A DNA stretch of 64,000 nucleotides from Bacillus litorisediminis (GTDB lineage Bacteria; Bacillota; Bacilli; Bacillales; JC228). Location: positions 1 through 64,000 of the forward strand of contig NZ_JAKZKT010000015.1 in assembly GCF_022808645.1 (NCBI RefSeq). Reading direction: 5' to 3'. Position numbers and translations under genes: made by a program. This document shows positions 25,250 to 35,145 of this stretch, piece after piece (the stretch's first letter is position 1; every line of letters begins with the position of its first letter). Below the pieces are notes generated by a model that saw nothing but the letters and a program-made list of their open reading frames with translations, did not search any database and had not been told where the DNA came from.

Positions 25250-26878
25250 ATGCAGTACATCCTACACAGGGGGATTGCCGGAAATCAATTGGCTCAAGAT
25301 TATATGAACCAAAAAGAGTCTGTCCTTTCCCTATTTCCTTATCATTTTTGTAAAAATGATGTGTTACTGAAGCGATGGGAATCGTTAAAAGGACGTTCCT
25401 ATCCCAGAGATGATATTAAATTAGCAATCCAAGACTATATGGAGCCATTCGGATTAACTCCAGAAATCGAACAGTCTTTACATAAACTTGAAAACATAGA
25501 TGCAACCGTTATAATAGGGGGGCAACAGGCCGGTTTATTAGGCGGTCCATTGTACACCATACATAAGATTGTTGCTTTAATCAAGCATGCTCAAATGGCT
25601 GAAAAAGAATTGGGAAAACCTGTCGTGCCCGTTTTCTGGATTGCCGGAGAAGACCATGATTATGAAGAGGTCAACCATGTGTTCATCCGAAATCAGCATC
25701 AATGGAACAAATCAGTCTATCCGGAAAAATTGCTAAAGAAAACAATGGTTAGTGACATACCATTAAATCAACCGGTTAGCGCAGCGTGGGTAAAAGAGGT
25801 TTTGAGACAATTAGGTGAAACCCCTTATACTTCTGAATTGCAAGCCACCCTAAATTACTGCATTCAGCAGGCGAAAACATTTACAGAATTTTTTACGGCA
25901 TTTATTCATTCCCTATTTAAAGATTATGGGTTACTGTTAATTGATGCATGTCATCCGACTCTACGAAAGCTCGAACAGCCGTTGTTTGTAAAAATTGTAG
26001 AAGAAGGTCCTCAAATTGCCCTTGATATTGCCAAAGACCAGGCGGAAATAGTGAATATGGGTTATAAACCCTCATTGGAACTGGATCCCCAAACAATCCA
26101 TTTATTTATTACGCTTCATGGAGAACGGGAGCTTTTATTCTATGACCAGGAACAAAAGCTTTATTTTACCAAAAGCGGTTCAGTCAAATGGAATAAGGAG
26201 GAGCTTTTAGCGCATGTTGAGCAATATCCCCAGCATTTTAGCAATAATGTAGCAACGCGGCCACTATCGCAGGAGCTATTATTTCCAACGCTAGGTTTTA
26301 TTGGCGGACCAGGTGAAATTGCGTATTGGTGCGAATTAAGAAGTGTCTTTAAACGATTTGAGATGGACATGGCACCTGTCATTCCAAGAATGCAGATTAC
26401 TTATATGGAAAGTTCCGTTGTGAAAAAGTTGCATCAATATGGCATTAGTTATGAAGAAGTCATTCGTACAGGTATGAAAGAAATAAAAGCTGAATATTTA
26501 AAGGAAAGATCCCCTATTCATTTATTCGAATCAGTTGAAGAAACATCAAATCAGATTCGTAGTAAATATGAAGAACTTGTCAGAAAAGTAAAGGAATTTG
26601 ATAAAGGTCTGCTGCCTATTCTCCACAAGAATGAAAAATTTGTGATTGATCAGCTTCATTTCCTTGAAGAATTTATATGGAAACAGCTTGAAAAAAGAAA
26701 TCAAAAAGTGCTGTCGGATTTCGATGAACTGGATGCGTTTCTGCATCCGTTTGGCGGTTTGCAGGAGCGGATTTGGAACGTTTGTTATTTTATAAATCAA
26801 TATGGTTTTGACTGGCTTAAACAAGTAATGGCGCTGGAGCTTGAATCAGGAGCCAACCATTACGTGATTTCCTTTTAA
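25250..26878 (+). CDS. bshC: Bacillithiol biosynthesis cysteine-adding enzyme BshC
   Basis: A 542-residue enzyme (YllA) that adds cysteine to glucosaminyl-malate in the last step of bacillithiol synthesis. Recognisable blocks are TVIIGGQQAGLLGGPLYTIHK, PVFWIAGEDHDYEEVNHVF and LGFIGGPGEIAYWCELR, with a C-terminal coiled coil before PFGGLQERIWN. The ATG at 25250 follows AAAGGAG by nine bases and gives the usual length; the frame is open further upstream, but that extension looks unlike the family. Confidence 0.93.
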   Translation: MQYILHRGIAGNQLAQDYMNQKESVLSLFPYHFCKNDVLLKRWESLKGRSYPRDDIKLAIQDYMEPFGLTPEIEQSLHKLENIDATVIIGGQQAGLLGGPLYTIHKIVALIKHAQMAEKELGKPVVPVFWIAGEDHDYEEVNHVFIRNQHQWNKSVYPEKLLKKTMVSDIPLNQPVSAAWVKEVLRQLGETPYTSELQATLNYCIQQAKTFTEFFTAFIHSLFKDYGLLLIDACHPTLRKLEQPLFVKIVEEGPQIALDIAKDQAEIVNMGYKPSLELDPQTIHLFITLHGERELLFYDQEQKLYFTKSGSVKWNKEELLAHVEQYPQHFSNNVATRPLSQELLFPTLGFIGGPGEIAYWCELRSVFKRFEMDMAPVIPRMQITYMESSVVKKLHQYGISYEEVIRTGMKEIKAEYLKERSPIHLFESVEETSNQIRSKYEELVRKVKEFDKGLLPILHKNEKFVIDQLHFLEEFIWKQLEKRNQKVLSDFDELDAFLHPFGGLQERIWNVCYFINQYGFDWLKQVMALELESGANHYVISF

Positions 26879-26924
26879 GTTAAAAACACTTCGTTTTTTT
26901 TACATCGTTCATAAAATAAAGAAT

Positions 26925-26956
26925 AAAAAGCTCGCCTTTTGGCGGGCTTTTTCATT
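26925..26956 (+). terminator. Terminator downstream of bshC
   Basis: AAAAAGCTCGCC pairs with GGCGGGCTTTTT around TTTT (one G-T pair). Confidence 0.92.
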
Positions 26957-27083
26957 TTTCTGTTTATGGCGACAAGAATATATGGCCAAGGTGATGAAAA
27001 TTAACGAATCAGGCAGAAATAAATAGAACGGTTTTTAAAGGGGATTTTTAACAAAAAGAGAAAATATAAAAAAACGGGTGGTG

Positions 27084-27125
27084 GAAAGTGGGGGATTGTG
27101 GTACATTAAGGGTAGAAAGTGGGGG
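27084..27125 (+). promoter_or_regulatory. Candidate MraZ operator repeats
   Basis: GAAAGTGGGGG occurs at 27084-27094 and again at 27115-27125, 31 bases apart, with a partial GGGTGGTGG just before the first copy. MraZ proteins of other bacteria bind direct repeats (AAAGTG-type or TGGG-type) upstream of their own gene, so this is the likely autoregulatory site for the division cluster. Confidence 0.65.
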
Positions 27126-27133
27126 TAGCGGGT

Positions 27134-27565
27134 ATGTTCATGGGGGAATATCATCATAACATTGATCAAAAGGGAAGAATTATCATTCCAGCTCGTTTCC
27201 GTGAGGATCTCGGGGAAGCATTCGTATTGACTCGCGGTCTCGATCAGTGTTTGTTTGGTTATCCTCAGCAAGAATGGAAAGCGATGGAGGAAAAAATGAA
27301 AGGTCTCCCATTAACGAAAAAAGATGCCCGTGCGTTTACTCGTTTCTTTTTCTCTGGCGCTTCCGAATGTGAAATTGATAAGCAAGGACGAATCAATATT
27401 CCACAAACATTGCTGCAATACGCCAAGCTTGAAAAAGAATGTGTAGTGGTAGGTGTCTCAAGCCGAATCGAAATCTGGAGCAAGCCTGTTTGGGAAGAAT
27501 ATTTCGCTGCTTCTGAAGAATCTTTCTCTGAAATTGCAGAGAATATGATTGATTTTGACATATAA
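27134..27565 (+). CDS. mraZ: Transcriptional regulator MraZ
   Basis: A 143-residue protein with two SpoVT/AbrB-like domains (about 5-50 and 77-120), each with a [14 protein letters not shown] or [12 protein letters not shown] motif. It forms rings that bind repeats before its own gene and usually represses the division and cell wall cluster. The ATG at 27134 (MFMGEYHH) gives the family length; a GTG at 27119 overlaps the operator-like repeat. It is first gene of the dcw cluster, 46 bases before rsmH. Confidence 0.96.
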   Translation: MFMGEYHHNIDQKGRIIIPARFREDLGEAFVLTRGLDQCLFGYPQQEWKAMEEKMKGLPLTKKDARAFTRFFFSGASECEIDKQGRINIPQTLLQYAKLEKECVVVGVSSRIEIWSKPVWEEYFAASEESFSEIAENMIDFDI

Positions 27566-27611
27566 ACTCAAACTAGACCTGAAGACATCTTGAATAAGAA
27601 GGTGAAATATA

Positions 27612-28547
27612 GTGTTTTCTCATAAAACAGTGCTTCTGCATGAAGCGGTAGACGGATTAAATATTAAGGAAAATGGGACATACGTAGATTGCACATTAGG
27701 CGGAGCAGGACATTCGGAAGAAATTGTAAAGAGATTATCAGCTCAAGGCAGGTTAGTTGCCTTTGATCAAGATGAGACAGCATTGCAGCATGCAAGAGAG
27801 AAACTATCCCCATACAGTGACCGAGTTATTTTTGTTCAGAGTAATTTCCGCTACATAAAACCAGAATTGATTGCACTTGGAATAAACCAGGTAGACGGAA
27901 TCCTTTACGATTTGGGAGTTTCATCCCCCCAGCTTGATACCCCTGAAAGAGGATTTAGCTATCAGCATGATGCACCATTAGATATGCGGATGGACCAGCG
28001 ACAAGCTCTTACAGCGAAAACAGTTGTGAATGATTGGCCGATTGAGGATTTAATACGAATCTTTTTTCGCTATGGCGAGGAGAAGTTTTCTAAATCGATT
28101 GCGCGAAAAATTATCGAAGCAAGGGAAAAAGGACCAATTGAGACGACAGAGCAACTGGTGGACATTATTAAAGCAGGGATTCCAGCCCCGGCAAGAAGAA
28201 AAGGCGGACATCCTGCAAAAAGAGTATTTCAGGCCATTCGAATTGCAGTGAATGAGGAATTAGATGCATTTGAGGAATCATTAGAAGCTGCCATTGAACT
28301 ATTAAAACCGGGTGGGCGTATAAGTGTTATCACGTTCCACTCGTTAGAAGACCGGATTTGTAAAAGAATCTTCAAGGAGTACAGTGAGGGACCACCCATT
28401 CCTAAAGGTGTTCCTCTGTTACCTGAAGATGAACCAAGTATATTAAAACTGGTCACTCGTAAACCAATCCTTCCTTCAGAGGAGGAATTAGAAGAAAATA
28501 ACCGTGCAAGATCTGCAAAGCTTCGGATTGCGGAAAAGAAATCTTGA
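27612..28547 (+). CDS. rsmH: 16S rRNA (cytosine1402-N4)-methyltransferase RsmH
   Basis: A 311-residue SAM-dependent methyltransferase (MraW) that N4-methylates C1402 in the 16S decoding centre. Visible are [13 protein letters not shown], the SAM motif [40 protein letters not shown], and the C-terminal [18 protein letters not shown]. The GTG start at 27612 follows AGAAGGTGA. The gene is in operon with mraZ and ftsL, as is near-universal. Confidence 0.97.
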   Translation: MFSHKTVLLHEAVDGLNIKENGTYVDCTLGGAGHSEEIVKRLSAQGRLVAFDQDETALQHAREKLSPYSDRVIFVQSNFRYIKPELIALGINQVDGILYDLGVSSPQLDTPERGFSYQHDAPLDMRMDQRQALTAKTVVNDWPIEDLIRIFFRYGEEKFSKSIARKIIEAREKGPIETTEQLVDIIKAGIPAPARRKGGHPAKRVFQAIRIAVNEELDAFEESLEAAIELLKPGGRISVITFHSLEDRICKRIFKEYSEGPPIPKGVPLLPEDEPSILKLVTRKPILPSEEELEENNRARSAKLRIAEKKS

Positions 28548-28566
28548 ACGACTAGGAGGAGACATT

Positions 28567-28932
28567 TTGAGTAACTTAGCACGCAAATTACAACAGCAGC
28601 AACAAATCCACGTTCAGCCACAGCCTAAGCATCAGCCATCCAAAAAAATTCGTCCTGGCAAACTTACGCCTGTTGAAAAAATTCTTGGTTTAGTTTTTGC
28701 CTTATTTTTGACTGTCCTAAGTGCTCAGTTGATTGCCAGTTCCGCGGGATTATATCAAATCAATAAAGATATCGGACAATTGGAATCGGAAATTATCCAG
28801 CAGGAAAGAAAGAATCAGGATTTAGAGAATCAAGTTAGTGAGCTAAGCCGATACGAAAGGATTATGGAAAAAGCGAAGGAGCTTGGATTAAAGCTTGACG
28901 AGAACAATGTAAAGCTTGTGGAGGGGCACTAG
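28567..28932 (+). CDS. ftsL: Cell division protein FtsL
   Basis: A 121-residue bitopic protein with a cytoplasmic N-terminal part rich in Gln/Pro/His, one membrane helix (about 43-63, ILGLVFALFLTVLSAQLIA), and an extracellular coiled coil (about 70-110). It joins FtsB/DivIC and DivIB in the divisome and activates septal synthesis. The TTG at 28567 lies behind AGGAGGA; the longer frame from 28504 only overlaps rsmH. Two bases separate it from pbpB. Confidence 0.93.
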   Translation: MSNLARKLQQQQQIHVQPQPKHQPSKKIRPGKLTPVEKILGLVFALFLTVLSAQLIASSAGLYQINKDIGQLESEIIQQERKNQDLENQVSELSRYERIMEKAKELGLKLDENNVKLVEGH

Positions 28933-28934
28933 AC

Positions 28935-31211
28935 ATGATCAAAAAGCAGCCCACCATGACGAAAGGAGCGGTTCTTCTCTTTTTTGGATTTGGACTGCTC
29001 TTTTTGCTTTTACTCAGCCGGTTTGTATATTTGCAATCTGTCGGTGAGGTTCAAGGGAAATCGCTATCTGAAGAGGCAATAAGATTATATACTAAACAAA
29101 ATTCAGTCGAAGCTTCAAGGGGAGATATCCTGGATCGAAATGGTCAGGTTATTGCAGAGGATACAACGACCTTTAAACTGGTAGCGGTCATTTCGGAAAA
29201 AGCCACAGAGGATAAAGATCATCCCCGACACGTTGTAGATAAGCAAATGACGGCTGAAAAACTGTCTGAATTTATACCTATGTCTGAAGAAGAAATCTAT
29301 AATAGATTAAATCAGGACAATCCAGACCTCTGGCAAGTAGAATTTGGGGCAGCCGGTTCATCGATTTCTTACAGTGTTAAAGAGCAGATTGAGGCTTTGG
29401 AATTGCCGGGAATTGAATTGTATCGGGAACAGCAACGATTTTACCCGAACGGAATATTTGCTTCGCATTTAGTAGGTTTTACGCAGGTTGAAAAACAAGA
29501 AGACGGAACGGAAACAATGATGGGTCAGCTCGGGATTGAGCAGAGCTATCAGAAGTACTTGCAAGAAAAAGATGGGAAAATTCAATATCAAAGTGACGCA
29601 TGGGGCATTCTTTTGCCCGATGGTAAAGAACAGGTCATTCCGCCGCAAAATGGGGATACCATTTATTTAACTTTAGATACAAAAATCCAGACCTTTCTGG
29701 AAGATGCAATGACTACGGTGCAGGAACAATACAATCCCAAACAGATGATTGCGATTGTAGCCGACCCGGATACAGGTGCAATCTTAGCAATGTCGCAGCG
29801 GCCAACTTTCCATCCGCAAACAAGGGAGGGCCTCGACGAAACCTGGCATAATCTAGCAATTGAATCGGCTTTTGAGCCGGGGTCGACCATGAAAATCTTT
29901 AGCTTAGCAGCTGCGGTGGAGGAGAACGCATTCAATCCAAATGCTAAATTTCAATCCGGCCGGTTAAAAATCGGTCCAAATACAGTCAATGACCACAACT
30001 GGGGTCAAGGCTGGGGAGAAATCACCTTTTTAGAAGGGGTTCAGCGATCATCCAACGTGGGATTTGGAATATTGGCCAGAGACTATTTAGGATATGACAA
30101 GCTGTTAGAGTATTTAAATAAATTTGGATTTGGCAAGCCAACCGGTATTGGACTGCCTGGGGAAGCTGCAGGCAAAATTCTATATGACTATGAAATTGAA
30201 AAAATCACAACTGCTTTCGGACAAGGGACCACCTTAACTCCGATTCAGCAAATTCAGGCAGCTACCGCTATTGCCAATGAAGGAAAAATGATGAAGCCGT
30301 ATGTAGTACAGAAGATTGAAGACGGCAATACAAGGCAAGTCATTGAAAAGACCGAACCAGAAGTAGTTGGACAGCCGATTTCAAAGGAAACGGCCAGAAA
30401 AGTACTAGATATATTGGAAACAGTTATTACGGCTGAAGAGGGAACGGGTAACCGTTATCAAATTGAGGGCTACAGTGTGGCAGGGAAAACTGGAACTGCA
30501 CAGATTCCAGATCCGGAAAATGGCGGATATTTAGATGGGTACGATGACTTTGTATACTCGTTTTTAGGTATGGCCCCTAAGGACGATCCGGAATTAATTA
30601 TGTATGTCGCCATTCAGCAGCCTGAATTAGATGAAGAGAAATACGAGAGCGGATCTGTTCCTGTTTCCATGATTTTTAACCCAGTTATGAAAAGCAGCTT
30701 ACAATATTTGAAGATAGAGCCTAATAATCTACCAAAGCCTGAGCCTACTGCGGTTCCTGACTTTGTTGGAGAAAATAGCCAAACTTCTATTACTAAGCTT
30801 GAAGAAATGGGGCTCACCCCTGTAGTCATCGGGGAAGGTACCAACATTATCGATCAGGTGCCATTAGCAGGTACGATGCTTTTGCCGGGGGAAAGGGTTC
30901 TGCTGCTTACAAATGGGACAAAAACAGTTCCAGACATGACAGGATGGTCTCTTCAGGATGTAATGAAATTCGTGAAAATTACAAACATCGAATTAAATAA
31001 TTCCGGAAGCGGCTATGTAATCCGTCAAAGTCTCCCTGCCGGTTCTGAATTAACAGATTCAGATATTCTAGTGGTAGAGCTGGAACCTCCTTCCAAAGCG
31101 TATAAAGAGACCGAAGAAGAAGTTGCAGAAGAAGATGGAGAAGCTGAAGAACAAGGTACTACCGAAGAACAAGATGAAACGGAAGAATTAGAAGAAGTAG
31201 AAGGAACATAG
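28935..31211 (+). CDS. pbpB: Penicillin-binding protein 2B (septal transpeptidase)
   Basis: A 758-residue class B PBP with one N-terminal membrane helix (about 11-31), a PBP dimer domain and a transpeptidase domain. Catalytic motifs are SxxK at Ser317 (EPGSTMK), SSN in QRSSNVGFG, and KTG in VAGKTGTAQ. Two PASTA-type repeats follow (VPDFVGENSQTSITKLEEMG and VPDMTGWSLQDVM). The acidic Glu-rich tail of about 40 residues makes it longer than B. subtilis PBP2B. It crosslinks septal peptidoglycan and is essential for division in relatives. A terminator separates it from spoVD. Confidence 0.95.
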   Translation: MIKKQPTMTKGAVLLFFGFGLLFLLLLSRFVYLQSVGEVQGKSLSEEAIRLYTKQNSVEASRGDILDRNGQVIAEDTTTFKLVAVISEKATEDKDHPRHVVDKQMTAEKLSEFIPMSEEEIYNRLNQDNPDLWQVEFGAAGSSISYSVKEQIEALELPGIELYREQQRFYPNGIFASHLVGFTQVEKQEDGTETMMGQLGIEQSYQKYLQEKDGKIQYQSDAWGILLPDGKEQVIPPQNGDTIYLTLDTKIQTFLEDAMTTVQEQYNPKQMIAIVADPDTGAILAMSQRPTFHPQTREGLDETWHNLAIESAFEPGSTMKIFSLAAAVEENAFNPNAKFQSGRLKIGPNTVNDHNWGQGWGEITFLEGVQRSSNVGFGILARDYLGYDKLLEYLNKFGFGKPTGIGLPGEAAGKILYDYEIEKITTAFGQGTTLTPIQQIQAATAIANEGKMMKPYVVQKIEDGNTRQVIEKTEPEVVGQPISKETARKVLDILETVITAEEGTGNRYQIEGYSVAGKTGTAQIPDPENGGYLDGYDDFVYSFLGMAPKDDPELIMYVAIQQPELDEEKYESGSVPVSMIFNPVMKSSLQYLKIEPNNLPKPEPTAVPDFVGENSQTSITKLEEMGLTPVVIGEGTNIIDQVPLAGTMLLPGERVLLLTNGTKTVPDMTGWSLQDVMKFVKITNIELNNSGSGYVIRQSLPAGSELTDSDILVVELEPPSKAYKETEEEVAEEDGEAEEQGTTEEQDETEELEEVEGT

Positions 31212-31221
31212 TATCGTATAG

Positions 31222-31255
31222 ATTCCTCTCAGGATTATTCTTGAGGGGAATTTTT
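31222..31255 (+). terminator. Terminator downstream of pbpB
   Basis: ATTCCTCTCA pairs with TGAGGGGAAT (one G-T pair) and is followed by a short T run. It closes the mraZ-rsmH-ftsL-pbpB unit. Confidence 0.82.
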
Positions 31256-31258
31256 CGT

Positions 31259-31370
31259 GGATCGTATGTCCTCAAGTAATTGTTTCCCGCGGGTTTCATG
31301 GGTTTGCAGACATCAGTTCCGTTATGTTTGGAAAAACAGCCGTTTTTAAAAATTATAGGATATCCGCACC
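31259..31370. repeat. Second locus of the ATAACGGAA-type intergenic repeat
   Basis: GGATCGTATGTCCT at 31259-31272 matches the third module at 18184-18197 except for one base. GACATCAGTTCCGTTATG at 31309-31326 is the reverse-orientation form of the core, and TATAGGATATCCG at about 31355 may be a degenerate third. The stretch lies between the pbpB terminator and the spoVD promoter and has no gene. Confidence 0.5.
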
Positions 31371-31446
31371 TTTACTTGCGGCCAACCGGGCGTTTCAGGA
31401 AATTTTTTTAGACAATTTCACTATCGTCACACGAGGGAATTTTAGG

Positions 31447-31476
31447 TTCTATCTGACTAGTGTACAAGCATATATT
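31447..31476 (+). promoter_or_regulatory. Candidate sigma E promoter of spoVD
   Basis: CATATATT at 31469-31476 resembles the sigma E -10 element (CATACANT). A weak TTCTATCT lies about 14 bases upstream as the -35. B. subtilis spoVD is transcribed by sigma E, which supports the call; the elements were matched by eye. Confidence 0.5.
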
Positions 31477-31508
31477 GGAACGAGCCTAAATTTGAGGAGG
31501 TTCCTAAG

Positions 31509-33431
31509 TTGAAGCGCGTATCCCAAGTAACAGTTCGAAAACGATTAACGATTGCACTATTTGCGGGAATTTTTATCTTCTTTATTATTGATCTCAGGTT
31601 AGGCTATGTCCAGTTTGTTCTGGGAGATATGCTGACCACTCGGGCACAAGATTCGTGGAGCCGCAATGTCCCATTTCAGGCTGAACGGGGAGAAATTCTC
31701 GACCGAAATGGGGTTGTTCTCGCTACCAATAAGAGTGCACCAACTGTTTTTGTCATACCAAGACAGATTGAAAATCCCGCTGAAACTGCTGAAAAACTAG
31801 CTTCGGTTCTGGATATGTCGGTTGAAAAAGCCTATAAGCATGTTACAGCGCAGACAAGTATTGAAACGATTACACCTGAAGGCAAAAAAATATCAAATGA
31901 AAAGGCAAATGAAATTAAAAAGCTTAATCTCGAAGGAGTCTATATTGGAAATGATTCCATTAGACATTACCCTGAGGGCAGCTATTTGTCCCATGTATTA
32001 GGGTTTGCTGGTATTGACAATCAAGGTCTAATGGGCCTTGAGCTATATTATGATGAACAATTAAGCGGTGAGAAGGGGGCAGTTGAATTATATCTTTCTG
32101 CCAAAGGAAAAAAAATGCAAGGCCTGGCGGATGAATTTGAACCTCCTGTTGACGGGCTTGACCTGAAATTAACAATTGATTCCACTGTCCAAACCATTGT
32201 CGAACGAGAATTGGATATTGCCGAGGCTAAATATAATCCAGACGGGATTATTGCCATTGCGATGGACCCGAATAATGGTGAGATTTTAGCAATGTCCTCT
32301 CGTCCAACGTTCGACCCGGCTGATTTCCAAGCAGTTCCTCAAGAGATCTACAACCGAAACCTCCCGATCTGGAGTACGTATGAACCAGGTTCAACCTTTA
32401 AGATTATCACATTAGCTGCTGCACTGGAGGAAGGTAAGGTTGATTTGGAAAATGATCACTTTTATGACAGTGGCGAGGTAGAAGTTTCCGGTGCTCACTT
32501 GCATTGCTGGAAGGGTGGAGGCCACGGAAGCCAATCCTTCTTAGAGGTCGTGCAAAATTCGTGTAACCCAGGGTTTGTTGAATTAGGTATGAGGCTAGGG
32601 GAAGATACTCTATTTGAATACATTCGGGATTTTGGATTTGGATCGAAAACCGGGATTGACCTTCATGGAGAAGGGACAGGAATTCTCTTCAGGGAAGACC
32701 AAATCGGCCCTGTTGAGCTAGCCACAACAGCGTTTGGACAAGGGGTTGCTGTGACCCCGATCCAGCAGGTAGCAGCTGTTTCCGCCGCTATTAATGGAGG
32801 AGTCCTTTATACTCCATACGTTGCAAAGGAATTCATTGACCCTGAAACGGGAGAAGTCGTCAGCCGTAATACCCCTCAAGCCAAACGAAGGGTTATTTCT
32901 GAAGAAACGTCAGAAAAGATTAGATACGCGTTAGAAAGTGTAGTTGCCCAAGGCACAGGGAAAAATGCCTTTGTAGATGGCTACCGTGTCGGAGGAAAAA
33001 CAGGTACCGCCCAAAAAGCACAAAATGGCCGCTACTTAGAGAATAATTATATTGTATCGTTTATGGGCTTCGCTCCTGCTGATGACCCGCAAATCGTTGT
33101 ATATGTGGCTGTAGATAATCCAAAAGGAACCGTTCAATTTGGGGGAACCGTTGCTGCACCGATTGTAGGAAATATTATGAGAGATGCACTTCCGTTATTA
33201 GGAGTCGAGCCTAGAAAGAATCAAATTGAAAAAGAAAGAACCTGGCTCGACACTCCTTTAGTTGAAGTGCCAGATCTAGTGGGGATGACTAAAAGTGAAA
33301 TCATTCAGGCCCCTTATACACTTAATCTAGAGTCAAGCGGAGAAGGAAATGTAGTTGTGGAGCAAGCACCAAGAGCAGGAGTTAAAGTAAAAGAGGGATC
33401 TACAATCAGAATATACTTCTCAAATCCTTAA
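31509..33431 (+). CDS. spoVD: Sporulation-specific penicillin-binding protein SpoVD
   Basis: A 640-residue class B transpeptidase that works with SpoVE to make the spore cortex. It has one N-terminal membrane helix (about 12-32), a dimer domain, and transpeptidase motifs SxxK at Ser295 (EPGSTFK), SCN in VVQNSCNPGF and KTG in GGKTGTAQ, then one PASTA repeat (VPDLVGMTKSEI). The paired HLHCW and NSCNP cysteines match the redox-sensitive cysteines near the SpoVD active site that StoA reduces. TTG start 31509 behind GAGGAGG. Confidence 0.95.
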   Translation: MKRVSQVTVRKRLTIALFAGIFIFFIIDLRLGYVQFVLGDMLTTRAQDSWSRNVPFQAERGEILDRNGVVLATNKSAPTVFVIPRQIENPAETAEKLASVLDMSVEKAYKHVTAQTSIETITPEGKKISNEKANEIKKLNLEGVYIGNDSIRHYPEGSYLSHVLGFAGIDNQGLMGLELYYDEQLSGEKGAVELYLSAKGKKMQGLADEFEPPVDGLDLKLTIDSTVQTIVERELDIAEAKYNPDGIIAIAMDPNNGEILAMSSRPTFDPADFQAVPQEIYNRNLPIWSTYEPGSTFKIITLAAALEEGKVDLENDHFYDSGEVEVSGAHLHCWKGGGHGSQSFLEVVQNSCNPGFVELGMRLGEDTLFEYIRDFGFGSKTGIDLHGEGTGILFREDQIGPVELATTAFGQGVAVTPIQQVAAVSAAINGGVLYTPYVAKEFIDPETGEVVSRNTPQAKRRVISEETSEKIRYALESVVAQGTGKNAFVDGYRVGGKTGTAQKAQNGRYLENNYIVSFMGFAPADDPQIVVYVAVDNPKGTVQFGGTVAAPIVGNIMRDALPLLGVEPRKNQIEKERTWLDTPLVEVPDLVGMTKSEIIQAPYTLNLESSGEGNVVVEQAPRAGVKVKEGSTIRIYFSNP

Positions 33432-33436
33432 TAACA

Positions 33437-33474
33437 AAAGGGCGGATTGCTTTTGGCATAACCGCCCTTTTTTT
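33437..33474 (+). terminator. Terminator downstream of spoVD
   Basis: AAAGGGCGG pairs with CCGCCCTTT around a 16-base loop and is followed by TTTTT. Confidence 0.9.
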
Positions 33475-33664
33475 GAAGGCTAGTCCAGCATGGGTTATTT
33501 CTCACACTTGAAGAATATTTTCCCATCCTGAAATGAAGCGATTTTTATGAAACAAATAGCGAAAAGGGAATGTTTCATGTAAAATGGATATGACTTTTGA
33601 CACTTTCCAGACGGGACAGCGAAGTGCTCTGCATCTAAGATTCAAGTAAAGAGAGGTATTTTCA

Positions 33665-35128
33665 ATGAAGCTACAGCAATTAATAGAACATTTACATATT
33701 CCAAATCTGCAGGAACTTCCGAATATAGAAATAAAATCAATCGAACAAAATCACCAATTGGTTCAGGAAGGCAGTTTATTTATTTGTATTAAAGGATTAA
33801 GGTTCGATGGACATGATTTTGCAAATCAGGTCGTTGAAAACGGAGCAAAAGCGATACTGGCTGAACGCCCGCTTGATGTCAAGGTTCCTGTTATCGTAGT
33901 AAAAGATACAAAAAGAGCAATGGCTGTCATTGCAGATGCATTTTATCAGCATCCATCATCTGAGCTTCAGCTGATCGGGATCACTGGAACTAACGGGAAA
34001 ACCTCGACTAGCCATTATGTTGAATCAATTATGAAGTATTGCGGAAAAAAGACAGGTTTAATCGGTACGATGTATCGCAAGGTAGGAGAAACCATTCTTC
34101 CTACCCAAAATACGACACCAGATAGCTTATCACTTCAGCAAACCTTTTATACGATGAAAAATGAGGAAGTTGAAGTTTGCGCCATGGAAGTTTCTTCACA
34201 TGCCTTAAAAGAAGGAAGAGTATACGGGGTTGACTTTGATATTGCTGTGTTTACGAATTTGACGCAAGATCATCTCGACTACCACGGTACTATGGAAGAA
34301 TACCGTTTTACAAAAGGGCTGCTATTTGCCCAGCTTGGAAACAAATATGATGTAAAACGGCCAAAGTATGCCTTATTAAATAGTGACGAAGCGGCAACGG
34401 AGTATTATAAGACTGTTACACCTGCCTTTATTTATACATATGGCATTGAACATGAAGCTGACTTTATGGCCAAAGATATAACGACTAATCATAATGGAAC
34501 GCAATTTCTGTTTGCATCTCCTTATGGAGAAAAACAGGTGCAAATTCCTTTGGTAGGATTATTTTCTGTTTATAATGTTTTGGCTGCTGCCTCAAGCTGC
34601 CTGCTTGCGGGTGCACCATTTGCAAAGGTTTGTGAAGCGATTGAAAAACTCGAAGGCGTTCCAGGCCGGTTTGAGCTGGTGAGCGGTCCTCAGGACTTCA
34701 CAATCATTGTTGACTACGCCCATACCCCAGACAGTCTGGAAAATGTGCTTGAGACGATACAGCAATTTAAACAGAGGGAGGTTTGGGTTGTCGTTGGATG
34801 TGGCGGAGACCGTGACAGGACAAAACGGCCAATTATGGCAAAGATTGCGTGTGAGTTAAGCGAGCATGCAATTTTTACTTCTGATAATCCGCGAAGTGAA
34901 GATCCTGCAGCGATAATTGATGATATGGTTGAAGGTGTCAAAGATTATACAAACTACCAGGTCATTATTGACAGAGAAGAAGCCATTAACTATGCTGTCC
35001 GCCATGCTAAAAAAGATGATGTCATTCTAATCGCTGGCAAGGGACATGAAACCTATCAGATTATCGGTGATGCCGTCAATGATTTTGATGATCGGGAAGT
35101 AGCAAGAAAAGCGGTAGAAACAATCTAA
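33665..35128 (+). CDS. murE: UDP-MurNAc-tripeptide ligase MurE (meso-diaminopimelate-adding)
   Basis: A 487-residue Mur ligase that adds the third residue of the peptidoglycan stem. The ATP loop is [13 protein letters not shown] near residues 104-116, the carbamylated-Lys region is TQDHLDYHG, and VDYAHTPDSLENVL marks the C-terminal domain. DNPR (407-410) is the specificity motif for meso-diaminopimelate, as in B. subtilis. The ATG at 33665 follows GAGAGG. It has a 230-base leader after the spoVD terminator and thus probably its own promoter. Confidence 0.96.
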   Translation: MKLQQLIEHLHIPNLQELPNIEIKSIEQNHQLVQEGSLFICIKGLRFDGHDFANQVVENGAKAILAERPLDVKVPVIVVKDTKRAMAVIADAFYQHPSSELQLIGITGTNGKTSTSHYVESIMKYCGKKTGLIGTMYRKVGETILPTQNTTPDSLSLQQTFYTMKNEEVEVCAMEVSSHALKEGRVYGVDFDIAVFTNLTQDHLDYHGTMEEYRFTKGLLFAQLGNKYDVKRPKYALLNSDEAATEYYKTVTPAFIYTYGIEHEADFMAKDITTNHNGTQFLFASPYGEKQVQIPLVGLFSVYNVLAAASSCLLAGAPFAKVCEAIEKLEGVPGRFELVSGPQDFTIIVDYAHTPDSLENVLETIQQFKQREVWVVVGCGGDRDRTKRPIMAKIACELSEHAIFTSDNPRSEDPAAIIDDMVEGVKDYTNYQVIIDREEAINYAVRHAKKDDVILIAGKGHETYQIIGDAVNDFDDREVARKAVETI

Positions 35129-35145
35129 AAAGAAGAGTGATTACT

